Shown here: in pieces, positions 15,537 to 25,067 of the stretch
Position numbering within the stretch: the first letter of the stretch is position 1
Layout of the letters: each line of letters opens with the position of its first letter
Origin: Myxococcales bacterium
GTDB taxonomy: Bacteria > Myxococcota_A > Bradymonadia > UBA7976 > UBA1532
Assembly: GCA_020633555.1 (NCBI GenBank)
Contig: JACKDL010000006.1
Location: 62,001-126,000, forward strand
Reading direction: 5' to 3'
Length of the DNA stretch: 64,000 bases
Position numbers and translations under genes: made by a program
The notes under the pieces: generated by a model
Databases searched by the model: none
Seen by the model: the letters and a program-made list of their open reading frames with translations, nothing else
What the model was told of the DNA's origin: nothing

Positions 15537-17156
15537 ATGGGCGCAGTGGGGATGGGTTCCGGCGGCGTGGCGCTCTGCCTGAGCCTGTTTGCCGTGCTGG
15601 CGGCCGGGCCGGCGCACGCCGTGGACGCGGTCACCTCGGCCAGCCCGGCGGAGCAGCGGGCGGGGGTGCAGAACGCGGCGGTGTGGATCGTGGGGCGCGG
15701 CTTCGTGCCCGGGACCACGGTCACCATCAGCGGCGACGGCATCCAGCCTCTCCCGCGCGCGCCCGAGGTGGTGCCTCAGGCCGATCGAATCGATGGGGGC
15801 CTGGGCGACGGGCTCACCTTCTACTTCTCGGTGGACGCCAACGCCACGAACGGCCCGCGCGACGTGACCGTCACCGCGCCCGACGGCCGATCGGTGACCG
15901 CGTTCCAGCTCATCACCATCGTAGAGGGGGCCGAAGACGGCCCCCCCGTGGACGATCCGCCCGTAGACGATCCGCCCGTGGACGATCCGCCCGTGGACGA
16001 TCCGCCGCCCGCCCAGGCCGGGCGGGCCGACGTCATCGCTCGGGCCAGCCCGCGGTATGGCGCGCAGGGCGATCAGGTGAACCTGTGGATCGTCGGGCGG
16101 TCCTTCGACGCCAACAGCGAGGTGCGGTTCAGCGTGGACGGCCTGGGGCCGGCGAGCTTCCAGGGGGCACCGCTGCCGGCGCAGGTCTACCGAGCCGTCG
16201 AGCGCATCAACGGCGAGGTCTACGACGGCATCCAGTACTTCCTGCGGATCCCGGCAGACGCGCGGCCCGGCTTCGTGGACATCTCGGTGCAGAACGCCGA
16301 CGGGTCCAGCGCCACGGGTGCCAAGGTGTTCGAGATCGTCGAGCCGGGCGAGCTGCCCCAGCCCGTGCCGGGCATGGGCAACATCGACGAGATCACCGGC
16401 GCCTCACCCCCGGCCCTGCTGGCCGGTCGAAACGCTGCCGTGTGGGTGTGGGGACGGGGCTTCGCCGCCGGGGCGCAGATCACCTTCAGCAAGGACGGCA
16501 TCCAGCAGGTGGCGCCCGCCGAGGTGGTGGAGACGGCCGCCAACTATCCGGGCTACGCGGGCCTGCGGGCCTTCGTGCAGATCGCGGGCGACACCCCCCC
16601 GGGGCTGGTGGACCTGAGCATCCGCAACCCGAACGGCACCGTGGCGACGGGGTCGGGGCTGCTGCAGATCCTGCCGCCCGGCGGCAACGGCGGCGCCGTG
16701 GGGGGCGGCGGCGCCGTCAACGGGCCCTGCCCAGACATGAGCCGGCTCATCGGGGCCATCGACGAGGTCGTGCCCCTGCAGGCCCGCCGGGGGGACGTGG
16801 TGCCCTTCGCCATCCTGGGCCAGGACTTCGCGTGTGGCGCGAGCGTGGTGATCAAGGGTGGGGGGCTGACCCCGGTCGAGGCACCTCAGCTCGTGAGCGA
16901 CACCGTGAACCCCAGCGCGACCACCATGTACTGGCGCCTGCTGGTGCAGCCCGAGGCCGCCCTGGGTCCGCGGGACGTGACCATCGTGAACCCCAACGGC
17001 AGCACCCGCACCCTGCCGGGCGCCTTCGAGATCCTCGAGGGCAAGCCGCAGGATGACGGCGTGCACGCCTGCAGCGCGCGACCCGGCACGCCCGCGCCGG
17101 CGCCGCTGTGGTTGGGGCTCTTGCTCCTGCTCGGTTTGCGGCCCCGCCGACGCTGA
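15537..17156 (+). CDS. IPT/TIG-domain surface protein with MYXO-CTERM-like tail
   Basis: A 539-residue exported protein with a signal peptide ending GPAHAV and four related Ig-like (IPT/TIG) domains. Each carries an AVWIVGRGFVPGTTVTIS-type first half and a GPRDVTVTAPDGRS-type end. Between the first and second domains is a PPVDD linker made of four 15-bp DNA repeats. The C-terminus, CSARPGTPAPAPLWLG followed by a Leu-rich helix and RPRRR, matches the Cys/helix/Arg pattern of MYXO-CTERM sorting tails. It is therefore probably processed and displayed on the surface. GGGAGGAGC precedes the ATG. The ligand is unknown. Confidence 0.82.
   Translation: MGAVGMGSGGVALCLSLFAVLAAGPAHAVDAVTSASPAEQRAGVQNAAVWIVGRGFVPGTTVTISGDGIQPLPRAPEVVPQADRIDGGLGDGLTFYFSVDANATNGPRDVTVTAPDGRSVTAFQLITIVEGAEDGPPVDDPPVDDPPVDDPPVDDPPPAQAGRADVIARASPRYGAQGDQVNLWIVGRSFDANSEVRFSVDGLGPASFQGAPLPAQVYRAVERINGEVYDGIQYFLRIPADARPGFVDISVQNADGSSATGAKVFEIVEPGELPQPVPGMGNIDEITGASPPALLAGRNAAVWVWGRGFAAGAQITFSKDGIQQVAPAEVVETAANYPGYAGLRAFVQIAGDTPPGLVDLSIRNPNGTVATGSGLLQILPPGGNGGAVGGGGAVNGPCPDMSRLIGAIDEVVPLQARRGDVVPFAILGQDFACGASVVIKGGGLTPVEAPQLVSDTVNPSATTMYWRLLVQPEAALGPRDVTIVNPNGSTRTLPGAFEILEGKPQDDGVHACSARPGTPAPAPLWLGLLLLLGLRPRRR
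15945..16004 (+). repeat. Four tandem 15-bp units encoding the PPVDD linker
   Basis: Four adjacent copies of CCCGTGGACGATCCG lie at 15945, 15960, 15975 and 15990; the second has GTA for GTG. Being in-frame, copy-number change would lengthen or shorten the spacer between the first two IPT domains without breaking the frame. Confidence 0.9.
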
Positions 17157-17163
17157 CCTCCCG

Positions 17164-18828
17164 TTGATCCCACACCCCGTCAGGCCGGTGCTCGCCGCGC
17201 TGCTCGCCTTGGGCTGTGGCGCCCAGCGAGCGCCGGCGCCCCTCCGCACGCTCCCTGCGCCCCCGCTGCCCCACGCCGCCATCACCGCGCAGGCCACCCC
17301 GCGGGCGGTGGAGCAGGCGCTGGCCCGCCTGGACGATCGCCTGGGCGCGTCGGTGGACGCGCTGGGACCGGTGGGCGTGGCGTGGCAGCGCACCCGCCAT
17401 GGGCTCGACGACCTGTGGGCGGCCCTGGACGGGCCCCAGGCCGCACCGTCGCCCGGCCGGTGGGGCCTGGATCCAGCGCAACCGGTGACGATCTGGTGGG
17501 GCGCGGCCGACGGGGGGGCGCTGGCGCAGGCGTTCGTGCGGCGGCTGCAGGGGGCGCCCGCCGAGCCGGTGCAGGCCGCGATCTGGCAACTCCGGTTGGC
17601 CGCCACCGTGGTGGACCCCCGTGCCCTCGTGGGGACGCTCGAGCGGGTGGTCGGCCGGCTCGGCTGGACGGAGGAGCCAACCTCGTGGCCGCTCCCGGGC
17701 GTCGCGTGGCACCAGGCGGGGCCAGATGGGCTGTGGCTGGGGATCCGTCTTCACGGCCGCGAGGTCATCGTGGATCTGGTCCGCACCGTGGGGCCAGCGA
17801 CCCAGGCGGTGGTGGCCGGCGCCCTGGCCCGGGGGGGCGGCCCCCCCTTCGAGCCCGGAGATGGGGCCATGACCCTCACCGTCTCGGCGGCTGGGCTGGG
17901 TGCTCTGGAGGCCGCCCAGGCGGCAGCGGTGGGGCTGACCTTCCCCGATCCCCGATCGCGGGCGGCCGTGGCGGAGGTGCTGACCACCTGCGTCGACGCC
18001 TGGAGCCGCCTGGCCGGCCTGGCGCCCGCCACGCGCCACGACCTGCAGCTGTCGTCGGCGGGTCTGCGCTGGCAGGTGACGGCGCACCTGACGCCGATGG
18101 GGGAGGCGGCTTGGGGTGGGGCGCAGCGCGCGCTCCCCCTGGGACCTCGCGGGCCAGAACCCGCCGGCTATCAGGTGGCGCTCGCAGGGGCACACTTCGC
18201 CGATCCCGGCCTGCCCGTGCTGGATCGGTGCCCGGCGACCCACGCCTGGATGCGCGCCCTGGCGCTGCCGCCCGCTGCACCCGCGCTCCTCGCCCTGGCA
18301 CCGCCGCCTCAACCCGGCCCGCCCACGGGCTGGGGCGAGGGCGAGCCCAGCGGCTACGCTGCGCTGGTGTTGGGGGCGGGGGACGGCGGCGTGCCCCACC
18401 TGGGCGCCGTGCAGGTGGGCGTGCGCCTGCCCGACGCGCCCCTGGGGCCGCGCGCGGACGCGGTGGCCGATCCTCGGGGGCAGCGCTGGGTGCTGGGCAT
18501 GGACGGGCTCGCCGTGAGCGCGGCCCGCCGCACCCTGGCCCAGACGCCGGTGGCCGTGTTTGGCATTGGTCCCGACGCGGCCCTGCGGGTGGCCGAGCGG
18601 CTGGACGCCACCGGCGTGGAGCCGGCCTTGTTCGCCGAGGCCTGGCTGCGCCCGGGCCCGCTGGCCGACGCCCTGGTGGGGGCGGGCCTCGCCGGGCCTG
18701 AGGTCCAGGCGCTGCGGGCGGTGGCCGCCCGCCTCGGGCCACTGCGTGTGGAAGGCCGGCGGGTCGGCGCGACGTTGGCGATCGAGGCCCGTTGGGGCGA
18801 ACTTGATCACCCGCCTGGGGGGCAGTAG
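17164..18828 (+). CDS. Predicted lipoprotein of unknown function
   Basis: About 554 residues. The chain begins with a signal PVRPVLAALLALGC, giving a lipoprotein anchor at Cys. The remainder is Ala/Gly/Pro-rich with alternating helices and strands and no motif I recognise. Segments such as GALAQAFVRRLQGAPAEPVQ and PSGYAALVLGAGDGGVPHLG suggest repeated alpha/beta units like those of periplasmic proteins measured in pairs. The start codon is uncertain: TTG 17164 is the earliest that gives a full signal, GTG 17188 a shorter one, and neither has a clear Shine-Dalgarno. The gene immediately precedes the Ser/Thr kinase. Confidence 0.65.
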   Translation: MIPHPVRPVLAALLALGCGAQRAPAPLRTLPAPPLPHAAITAQATPRAVEQALARLDDRLGASVDALGPVGVAWQRTRHGLDDLWAALDGPQAAPSPGRWGLDPAQPVTIWWGAADGGALAQAFVRRLQGAPAEPVQAAIWQLRLAATVVDPRALVGTLERVVGRLGWTEEPTSWPLPGVAWHQAGPDGLWLGIRLHGREVIVDLVRTVGPATQAVVAGALARGGGPPFEPGDGAMTLTVSAAGLGALEAAQAAAVGLTFPDPRSRAAVAEVLTTCVDAWSRLAGLAPATRHDLQLSSAGLRWQVTAHLTPMGEAAWGGAQRALPLGPRGPEPAGYQVALAGAHFADPGLPVLDRCPATHAWMRALALPPAAPALLALAPPPQPGPPTGWGEGEPSGYAALVLGAGDGGVPHLGAVQVGVRLPDAPLGPRADAVADPRGQRWVLGMDGLAVSAARRTLAQTPVAVFGIGPDAALRVAERLDATGVEPALFAEAWLRPGPLADALVGAGLAGPEVQALRAVAARLGPLRVEGRRVGATLAIEARWGELDHPPGGQ

Positions 18829-18865
18829 CGTCGAGCCCTCAGCCCATGACCGACGGGGTTTTCGG

Positions 18866-20791
18866 ATGGCCGACGAGGCGAACGCGCAGCGGGTGGTACA
18901 CGACGCACGCCTGATCATGCAGACGGTGCGTGACGAGGCCGCCGATGGCCGCCGCCCCTACATCAGCGACGTCCGGCGCCTCGTGGAGCGCAGCCTGGCG
19001 CTGCGCTACGCCGAGTATGTGCAGTTCCTGGAGAAGTACGGCTTCCTCACCCTGGATCGGCGCAGCAACCTGCTCACGCTGACCAAGGCCGGGCAGGCGG
19101 CCGCCGACGGGGACGCGGCGCGGCTGCGGGGCCTGGGGGGCGACGCCCGCTACCACTTCGGCGATCGGCTGCCCACGGCGCCCGCCAGCCCCACCCCCCG
19201 GCGGCGCGGCGAGCGCCTGGACAAGCGCTTCCTGCGGCTGGATCCCATCGGCCGAGGGGGCCTGGCCACCGTCTACGCCGGTCGCCTGCTGAGCGTCGAC
19301 CGGCCGGTGGCCATCAAGGTCATGGAGGGCTTCTCGGAGCTCTTCCGCGCCGATCAGCAGGAGGAGATCCGCCGCCGCCTCGAGCTGGCCGTGCGAGACC
19401 ACGCCCGGCTCATCAGCCCGTTCATCGTGCAGATCCTCGACCAGAACCCCGTGCACGAGCCGCCCTACTACGTCATGGAGCTCGCCCAGGGCGGCGATCT
19501 GCGCCGGCTGCTGGCCCGGGGCGCGCTGCCCCCCGCGGTGGCTCTGCGCTGCTTCGTGCAGACGGCGTTGGGGCTGAAGGTGGCGCACACCCACGGGGTG
19601 ATGCACCGCGACCTGAAGCCCGAGAACGTGCTGCTGGACGAGTGCGGCAACGTGAAGCTGGTGGACTTCGGCATCACCCGGGTGGTTGAGCAGGACGGCG
19701 GCCGCATGCGCCAGGCGTACGTGGGCTACGGCTCCGTGGGCTACATGGCGCCCGAGGTCTTCCGGCCCGGCGTCGCCGTGGGGCCGCCCACCGACCTGTA
19801 TGCGCTGGGCATCATGCTCTACGAGATGCTGGTGGGCGAGCTGCCCGGCCGCCGCTCACCGTTGCCCAGCGAGGTCGTGCCCGGGGTGCCGCCGGCGCTC
19901 GACGCCATCTTCGACCGCATGACCCAGGATGCCCCCGAGCGGCGCTACCCATCGGTGGACGCCCTGCTGGAGGCGGTCTGGGCGAGCGACGAGATCCTGG
20001 CCCTGTTCGATCACCGCGAGGGCCCGTGGTTCCTCGAGGCGCCGGTGGACCTGCCGGGGCTACCGGGCGACCAGGAGCCGGTGGTGCCGCTGCCCGAGCC
20101 CGAGCTGGAGGCGGAGCCGTCGCCCGCGCCCGTCGAGGCGCCGGCCGAGCCGCCAGAGGCCGAGCCGGAGCCCACCGTGGACGCGCCTGCGCCCGAGCCG
20201 GTGGTGGACGCCGTGTTCGCCGAGGACGCCGTGCCGGAGCCCGCGTCAGCGCCCGAACCTGAGGACGAGCCCGAGCCCGTCACCGAGGCGGCGCCGGAGG
20301 CCCAGCCGCAGGCGGGCGACGCCCCCGCCCTGCAGAGCGTGGAGCTCGCAGCCATTGAGGCTGAGGTGGCCAACCCGGCCTGGGGCGAGGACGCCGATCC
20401 CGAGACCGATCCGCCGCCCGCGGTTGCGCCCGAGTCCGAGCCGGAGCCCTTGGCGGTCGCCATCCCCGAGGCGAGCAGCGAGCCAGAAGACGCGGAGATC
20501 GCCGCGGCGGCCGAGCCGCTACCCAAGCCAGCGCCCGTCATCGAGCCGATGATCCCCGCCGGCCCACCGCCCGAGGCCGAGCCCGCCGTGGCGGTGCCCG
20601 TGGTGGTGGCGGCCGGGCTTGCGCCCGATGACGTCGAGGTGCTCGACGACGACCTGCTCGAGGTGATCGACGACGAGCACCAGGATCCCCGGGCCCGTAC
20701 GGCGGTCAGCCGGGTGGATGGCGAGGGGGCGGTCAGTCACGAGAAGCGTCGGGCCCTGGAAGAGAAGCTGCGGCGCCTGAAGCGCACCTGA
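18866..20791 (+). CDS. Hanks-type Ser/Thr protein kinase with winged-helix-like N-terminus
   Basis: 641 residues, apparently soluble. Residues 1-95 are helical and end in a wing-like FLTLDRRSNLLTLTKAG, resembling a winged-helix module. The kinase spans about 122-380: glycine loop IGRGGLATVYAG, catalytic Lys151 (VAIKV), HRDLKPEN with His247, DFG at 267-269 and YMAPEVF. All catalytic residues are present. The remaining 260 residues are an extreme Pro/Glu/Ala tail, probably disordered, closing with a basic coil RRALEEKLRRLKR. No membrane helix or sensor domain is visible. It phosphorylates unknown Ser/Thr targets; FHA proteins at 57-60 kb are possible readers. Confidence 0.9.
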   Translation: MADEANAQRVVHDARLIMQTVRDEAADGRRPYISDVRRLVERSLALRYAEYVQFLEKYGFLTLDRRSNLLTLTKAGQAAADGDAARLRGLGGDARYHFGDRLPTAPASPTPRRRGERLDKRFLRLDPIGRGGLATVYAGRLLSVDRPVAIKVMEGFSELFRADQQEEIRRRLELAVRDHARLISPFIVQILDQNPVHEPPYYVMELAQGGDLRRLLARGALPPAVALRCFVQTALGLKVAHTHGVMHRDLKPENVLLDECGNVKLVDFGITRVVEQDGGRMRQAYVGYGSVGYMAPEVFRPGVAVGPPTDLYALGIMLYEMLVGELPGRRSPLPSEVVPGVPPALDAIFDRMTQDAPERRYPSVDALLEAVWASDEILALFDHREGPWFLEAPVDLPGLPGDQEPVVPLPEPELEAEPSPAPVEAPAEPPEAEPEPTVDAPAPEPVVDAVFAEDAVPEPASAPEPEDEPEPVTEAAPEAQPQAGDAPALQSVELAAIEAEVANPAWGEDADPETDPPPAVAPESEPEPLAVAIPEASSEPEDAEIAAAAEPLPKPAPVIEPMIPAGPPPEAEPAVAVPVVVAAGLAPDDVEVLDDDLLEVIDDEHQDPRARTAVSRVDGEGAVSHEKRRALEEKLRRLKRT

Positions 20792-20819
20792 GCCCCTGAG
20801 CCCAGGTGCGGGCGGCCTG

Positions 20820-21212
20820 TCAGCCCAGCGGGCGCGCCACGACCACGACGTGGCCGTCGGGATCGGCGAAGTAGGCCGCCTCGTCGCCCCAAGGCCGGAC
20901 GGCCCGGGGTGACAGGGGTCGCCCCCCGGCGGCCAGCACCTGCGCGATGGCGTCATCCAGCGAATCGGTGTGCAGGTAGATCTCTGCGCCCGCCCCACCG
21001 ACCGGAGGCGGCGTGGCGAGCCCTGCGGTGGCACTGAAGGCTTCGCGCTCGTAGAGCCCCAGCCGCTGCCCACCCGGCAGGTGGAACTCCACATACACCG
21101 GCACCCGCACCGCCACCGGCCACCCGAAGGCGGCCGCATAGAAGGCGGCGGCCTGCGCCACCTCGGCGACGGGCAAAATGGTCAGGACGTGGTGGGGGAG
21201 AGCGGCGGCCAT
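20820..21212 (-). CDS. VOC family protein (glyoxalase/bleomycin-resistance fold)
   Basis: 130 residues with the paired beta-alpha-beta-beta-beta units of the vicinal-oxygen-chelate superfamily. HHVLTILPVAEVAQAAAFYA is the first strand and helix, VYVEFHLPGGQRLGLYE follows, and AEIYLHTDSLDDAIAQVLA with YFADPDGHVVVVARPL ends the second. Such proteins bind a metal and act on small molecules (lyases, dioxygenases, resistance proteins); the substrate cannot be told. The ATG at 21212 is preferred over a TTG seven codons upstream. It lies alone between the kinase and the HEAT-repeat gene. Confidence 0.82.
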   Translation of the reverse strand: MAAALPHHVLTILPVAEVAQAAAFYAAAFGWPVAVRVPVYVEFHLPGGQRLGLYEREAFSATAGLATPPPVGGAGAEIYLHTDSLDDAIAQVLAAGGRPLSPRAVRPWGDEAAYFADPDGHVVVVARPLG

Positions 21213-21260
21213 GGGCGGCAGCGCGGGGGGCAACAGGCCGATGCGGCCCGCGCCCCGGGC

Positions 21261-23576
21261 TCAGCTCCCGAGCTGCGCCGCGGCCTTGCGCGCGGCGTCG
21301 GCCAGGGCCTTGTCGCCTTCCTTCTCGGCGTAGGCCTTCAGGAGCGGCGCGGCGGCCTTCTGCTTCAGCTTCAGCAGCGCCTGGATGGTGGCCTGCCGGA
21401 CGGTCTTGTCGTCGTCCTCGAGGCCGGTGGCGATGGGCTCCATGGCCGAGGCGTCGCCGGTGGCAGCCATGGCCATCAAGGTCGCGGTGCGCACGGCCAC
21501 CACGGGATCCTGCAGCAGCGCGGCCATGGCGGTGACGGTGCGGGGATCGTTGACCAGCTCCAGCCCGGCCACGGCCTTCAGGCGCACGTCGGCGTTCTTG
21601 TCGAAGACCCGCTCCGAGAAGAACGAGAGCATGGGCTTGCGCTTCTCGTCGGGCAGGCTGGCCCCGATGGCCACAAGCGCGCCGGTGGCCTGCAGCCGCA
21701 CCCGGTCGTCATCGTGGTTCAGGTGGGTCACCACCTGGTCCAGCGCCTCCTGCACCTTCAGCTTGCCCAGCGACGCCAGGGCGTTCGCCTTGAGGCGGGC
21801 GTCCTCTTCCTTCGCGAAGCCGAGCAGCGCGGTGTTGGTCTCGGCGCCCGGGTAGGCCGCCAGGGCGGTGGCGATGGCCCGCTTCACCGGCAGGGTCTTG
21901 TCGCCCATGAGCGCCTTGACGTTGGCCTCGACGTCCTTGCCCGGCATGAGGCCGTAGGAGCGAGCGGCGGCGGCCCGGATCAGGGGGTCGCCGGCGGTGC
22001 TCAGGGCGTCCAGCGCCTTCACGATGGTCTTGCGGTCGCCCTTGCCCGCGGCGCCGCTCGACACCATCTCGCCCAGGGCCGCCACGGCGGAGCGCTGCAG
22101 CACCGCGTCACTGTCCTTGGTGCCGGCGAGCACGAACTTCAGGGGCTGCTTGCCGTAGATGGCGCGGATGGCGTCGGTCATCTGCAGGCCCGTCTGGGCG
22201 TCTTCGATGTCGGCCTTGGCCAGCGCGGCGAGGCCGGCGGGCTTGCCCAGCTTGGCCAGGGTGTCGGCGGCGGCCGTCCGGGTCGGGGCCTCGGGGTGCT
22301 TCACGGCCTGACCCAGCGCCGCGTAGGTCGCGTCTTCGTCGAAGCCGGCGAGCTGACGCGCCGCGCCCTCGCTGTCCTCGCCCTTGCCTTGCGTGACCAG
22401 GTGGATCAGGGCGGCGTGCTGGCTCTTCTTGTCGTCGGTGGCCGCCAGGGCCCGGGCCACCTCGAGGCGCACGCTGGCGGCCAGCTCCTGGTCCTCCAGG
22501 CCGCCCACCAGGGCCTTGTACTCCTTGCGAGCCACCAGCGCCTTCACCGCCGCCCCTCGCACGGCGTCATCGGGGTGCCCGACGATGCCCAGCAGCTTCT
22601 CGGTGGCCTCCTTGGCCTTCACCTGGCCCAGGGCCTCGGCGGCGGCGGCCACCACCTTCGGATCCTTGCTCCGCAGCGCGTGGTACTGGGCCGCCGCGGC
22701 GAAGTTCGGATCCTTGGACTTGCTCAGCAGCAGGGCCGCCTTGTCCCGCAGGGCGTCGGCCGGATCGGAGTCCATGACCTTGCGCAGGGCCCCGTTGACC
22801 TTCTTGTCGTCCAGGCCGTCCAGCCCATCGAGCGCGGCACCCCGCAGGGCCTCATCCTTGGACTCCAGCACGGGGAGCAGGCGCCCGGCGAGGTCCGAGA
22901 ACTTGAGGAGCGGCGCCGCCCGGACCGCGGCCAACGCGGCGGGGGCCGGGCCGTCCTTGACGTAGCTCCAGGCCGCATCCACCAGGGCCTTCTCGCCCTT
23001 CTGCAGCTTGTCCAGCGCGCCCTCGACCCCCAGCAGGGTGCCGTCGGGCAAGCTCACCAGGCTGCCGCTCATGCGGGTGGGCGGCAGGGCCTGCCAAAGC
23101 GGCAGGGTCAGGACGTAGGCCGGGAACGGCACGTCGTCGCGGGTCCACCCGTCCGCCTGGACGTTGGGGAACACCACCTTGCTCGCGCCGTTCTCGGTGA
23201 ACGTGTAGACCGTCTCGGCCATGGTGATGGGGTGGTACGGGGCCTTGGTCGCGTCCAGGTAGACGTAGACCACCCCCGTGGTGGCCGCGTCGGGCTGGAA
23301 GGCGAGCCGGGCGTCGCCGTAGGTGTTGCGCTTGGCGTTCACCAGCTCGGCGAACAGCGCCCGCGTCCGCTCCTGGAGGGTGCCGGGCTTCACCGTGGCG
23401 GGCTGTGGCACCAGCAGGTAGCGCTTGGGGGCCGTGCGCGACCACTTCTCGTAGCTGTAGCGGACGGTGTGGACGTCTTCGGCCTTGCTGTCGGCCTGGG
23501 CCAGGGCCGCCAGGGGCGCGGCCAGGACAGCGCCCACCATCGCCAGGCGGGCCAGGGCGGTGATCGACATGGGCAT
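21261..23576 (-). CDS. Large exported HEAT-repeat protein
   Basis: 771 residues with a Sec signal peptide (ALARLAMVGAVLAAPLAALA). Residues 30-200 form a beta-rich domain with the segments TVRYSYEKWSRTAPKRYLL and GVVYVYLDATKAPYHPI. The rest is about 15 HEAT/Armadillo-like repeats, such as VVAAAAEALGQVKAKEATEK and VRLQATGALVAIGASLPDEK. It should form a long periplasmic solenoid scaffold. It is unrelated in detail to the shorter HEAT lipoprotein at 10887. It is transcribed divergently from the lipoprotein at 23679 across about 100 bp. Partners unknown. Confidence 0.82.
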   Translation of the reverse strand: MPMSITALARLAMVGAVLAAPLAALAQADSKAEDVHTVRYSYEKWSRTAPKRYLLVPQPATVKPGTLQERTRALFAELVNAKRNTYGDARLAFQPDAATTGVVYVYLDATKAPYHPITMAETVYTFTENGASKVVFPNVQADGWTRDDVPFPAYVLTLPLWQALPPTRMSGSLVSLPDGTLLGVEGALDKLQKGEKALVDAAWSYVKDGPAPAALAAVRAAPLLKFSDLAGRLLPVLESKDEALRGAALDGLDGLDDKKVNGALRKVMDSDPADALRDKAALLLSKSKDPNFAAAAQYHALRSKDPKVVAAAAEALGQVKAKEATEKLLGIVGHPDDAVRGAAVKALVARKEYKALVGGLEDQELAASVRLEVARALAATDDKKSQHAALIHLVTQGKGEDSEGAARQLAGFDEDATYAALGQAVKHPEAPTRTAAADTLAKLGKPAGLAALAKADIEDAQTGLQMTDAIRAIYGKQPLKFVLAGTKDSDAVLQRSAVAALGEMVSSGAAGKGDRKTIVKALDALSTAGDPLIRAAAARSYGLMPGKDVEANVKALMGDKTLPVKRAIATALAAYPGAETNTALLGFAKEEDARLKANALASLGKLKVQEALDQVVTHLNHDDDRVRLQATGALVAIGASLPDEKRKPMLSFFSERVFDKNADVRLKAVAGLELVNDPRTVTAMAALLQDPVVAVRTATLMAMAATGDASAMEPIATGLEDDDKTVRQATIQALLKLKQKAAAPLLKAYAEKEGDKALADAARKAAAQLGS

Positions 23577-23678
23577 CGCGGCTCCAGGGGGCTGGGGGTG
23601 GACGCCGCGGGCAGCGCAGCGTATCAGGGCGCCAGAGGATACAGATCCAAGCTACGGCGAGCAACGGACCCCGCAGAA

Positions 23679-25067
23679 GTGCAGTCTCTTTCACCCACCC
23701 GGCTGGGATGCTGGCTCGCCGCCCTCACGTGCATGTCCGGGTGCGGCGCCGGGCCGCGCCGTTCGGTCCTGCACGACCGGCCGGACCGGCAGGTGGCGCG
23801 GGCGCGGGTGCTCGACGCCACGCTGGCGCTGCAGGCAGCGGTCCGGCAGCGCGATGGCAGCGCCGAGGCGCTCCGCCGCCAGCCGGCGGCGCCCTGTGGG
23901 CCCACCCTCGCGGGCGCCGAGGCCGCCCAGCGCGCCTGGCAGACGCTCGACGCCGCGTGGGCTGCCTATGGCACGGCGGCGGGGCCTGCCGCCCCTGGCC
24001 TGGTCGCCGAGGTGGCCGCGGCGCGCAGCACGGTGGCCGACGGCTCCGCCGCTGCCGCCGCCCACGCCGCCGCCTGGCGCGCCTGGTGTGTCGGCCGCGG
24101 CGCCGTCGGCCGCGAGGCCGTCGCGCCGCCCCATGGCCCGCTGCGCTGCCGTGACGCCCTGCTTCGCGGGGCCGTGGTCAACCTGGTCGAGCCACGCGCC
24201 CAGGCCCTCGAGACCCCGGCCGACACCGTCGCACTCCTGGCTCGGCTGGGGCAGTCGGTGCGGGCGGACTGGGAGATCGTGCTCATCTTCGACGAGGCGA
24301 CGCCGCAGGCCGAGGACGCCGACCGCGCGGTCTTGCGGATCGCCGGGCGGGCGGCCGACCAGGGGGCCGATCCCGCTCACGTGCCCGTCTGGCCCGCGCT
24401 GCTGGGCGCCGCGCCTCTGGCCGCCGTCGAGCTGGCGCAGGCCCCACTGCTGCGGTCGATCCTGCGCATCATGGCCCCGCCCCGGCCGGTGCCCGCCTGC
24501 GATCGCCCCGCACGGGTGGGGTGGGGCAGCCTCGCGGTGGGTGGGCAGCTCGGCGGGCCGCGCCCTGGCGGCCTTCAGCCGATGGGCGACGGGGTCTGGC
24601 GGCTGGAGGGCCCGGGCGGGGGGCCCGCCGGTCGGCTGGCCAACGGGGGCGACAGCGTCCCGTATGCCCCGATCGAGCTGACGCTCCTGGGTCTGGCGCC
24701 GGCGCCCGACACATCCATCCGCGGACTGCGGGGGCCGGTCTGGTTGGGGCCGGGGCGGGTCAGGGCCGAGGGCGGCTGCACCGTCGCCGCCAGGGACCTT
24801 GTGGGCGCCGCCCCGGGGCCCCGGCGAGCCCCTGGGCCCCTCCGCATCGGGCTGGTGGTGCGGACCCGTCAGGCGTTGGCCCCGTCGGCGCTGGCGGGGT
24901 GGGCCGACGATCTGGCGGAGTTTGCCGCGCGGGCGGCCGATGCGATCCCGGCGCGCCTGAACTTCCACGAGGCCACGGGCGGCCGGGGGGCGCTGCGCCC
25001 CACGGTGGCCCGGCCCGCGCCCGGCGCTTGCGAGGATCCAGAGCCCGCCCTACCGTCGGCGCCATGA
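23679..25067 (+). CDS. Predicted lipoprotein of unknown function
   Basis: About 462 residues. The GTG start gives a signal LGCWLAALTCMSGC with a lipobox MSG-C. The mature N-terminal 150 residues are Ala-rich helices, likely a coiled bundle (AGAEAAQRAWQTLDAAWAAY). The middle contains an alpha/beta stretch SVRADWEIVLIFDEATPQ. The C-terminal part is Gly/Pro-rich with strands. No family is recognised. Its stop overlaps the ATG of the truncated haemoglobin (ATGA), suggesting co-translation, which is odd for an envelope lipoprotein and a cytosolic globin. Confidence 0.62.
   Translation: MQSLSPTRLGCWLAALTCMSGCGAGPRRSVLHDRPDRQVARARVLDATLALQAAVRQRDGSAEALRRQPAAPCGPTLAGAEAAQRAWQTLDAAWAAYGTAAGPAAPGLVAEVAAARSTVADGSAAAAAHAAAWRAWCVGRGAVGREAVAPPHGPLRCRDALLRGAVVNLVEPRAQALETPADTVALLARLGQSVRADWEIVLIFDEATPQAEDADRAVLRIAGRAADQGADPAHVPVWPALLGAAPLAAVELAQAPLLRSILRIMAPPRPVPACDRPARVGWGSLAVGGQLGGPRPGGLQPMGDGVWRLEGPGGGPAGRLANGGDSVPYAPIELTLLGLAPAPDTSIRGLRGPVWLGPGRVRAEGGCTVAARDLVGAAPGPRRAPGPLRIGLVVRTRQALAPSALAGWADDLAEFAARAADAIPARLNFHEATGGRGALRPTVARPAPGACEDPEPALPSAP

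Noticed and set aside
20970..23678. A plus-strand open frame running into the lipoprotein gene at 23679
   Set aside because: It lies opposite the HEAT-repeat gene and has low-complexity translation; the credible start is the GTG at 23679 that gives a lipoprotein signal.
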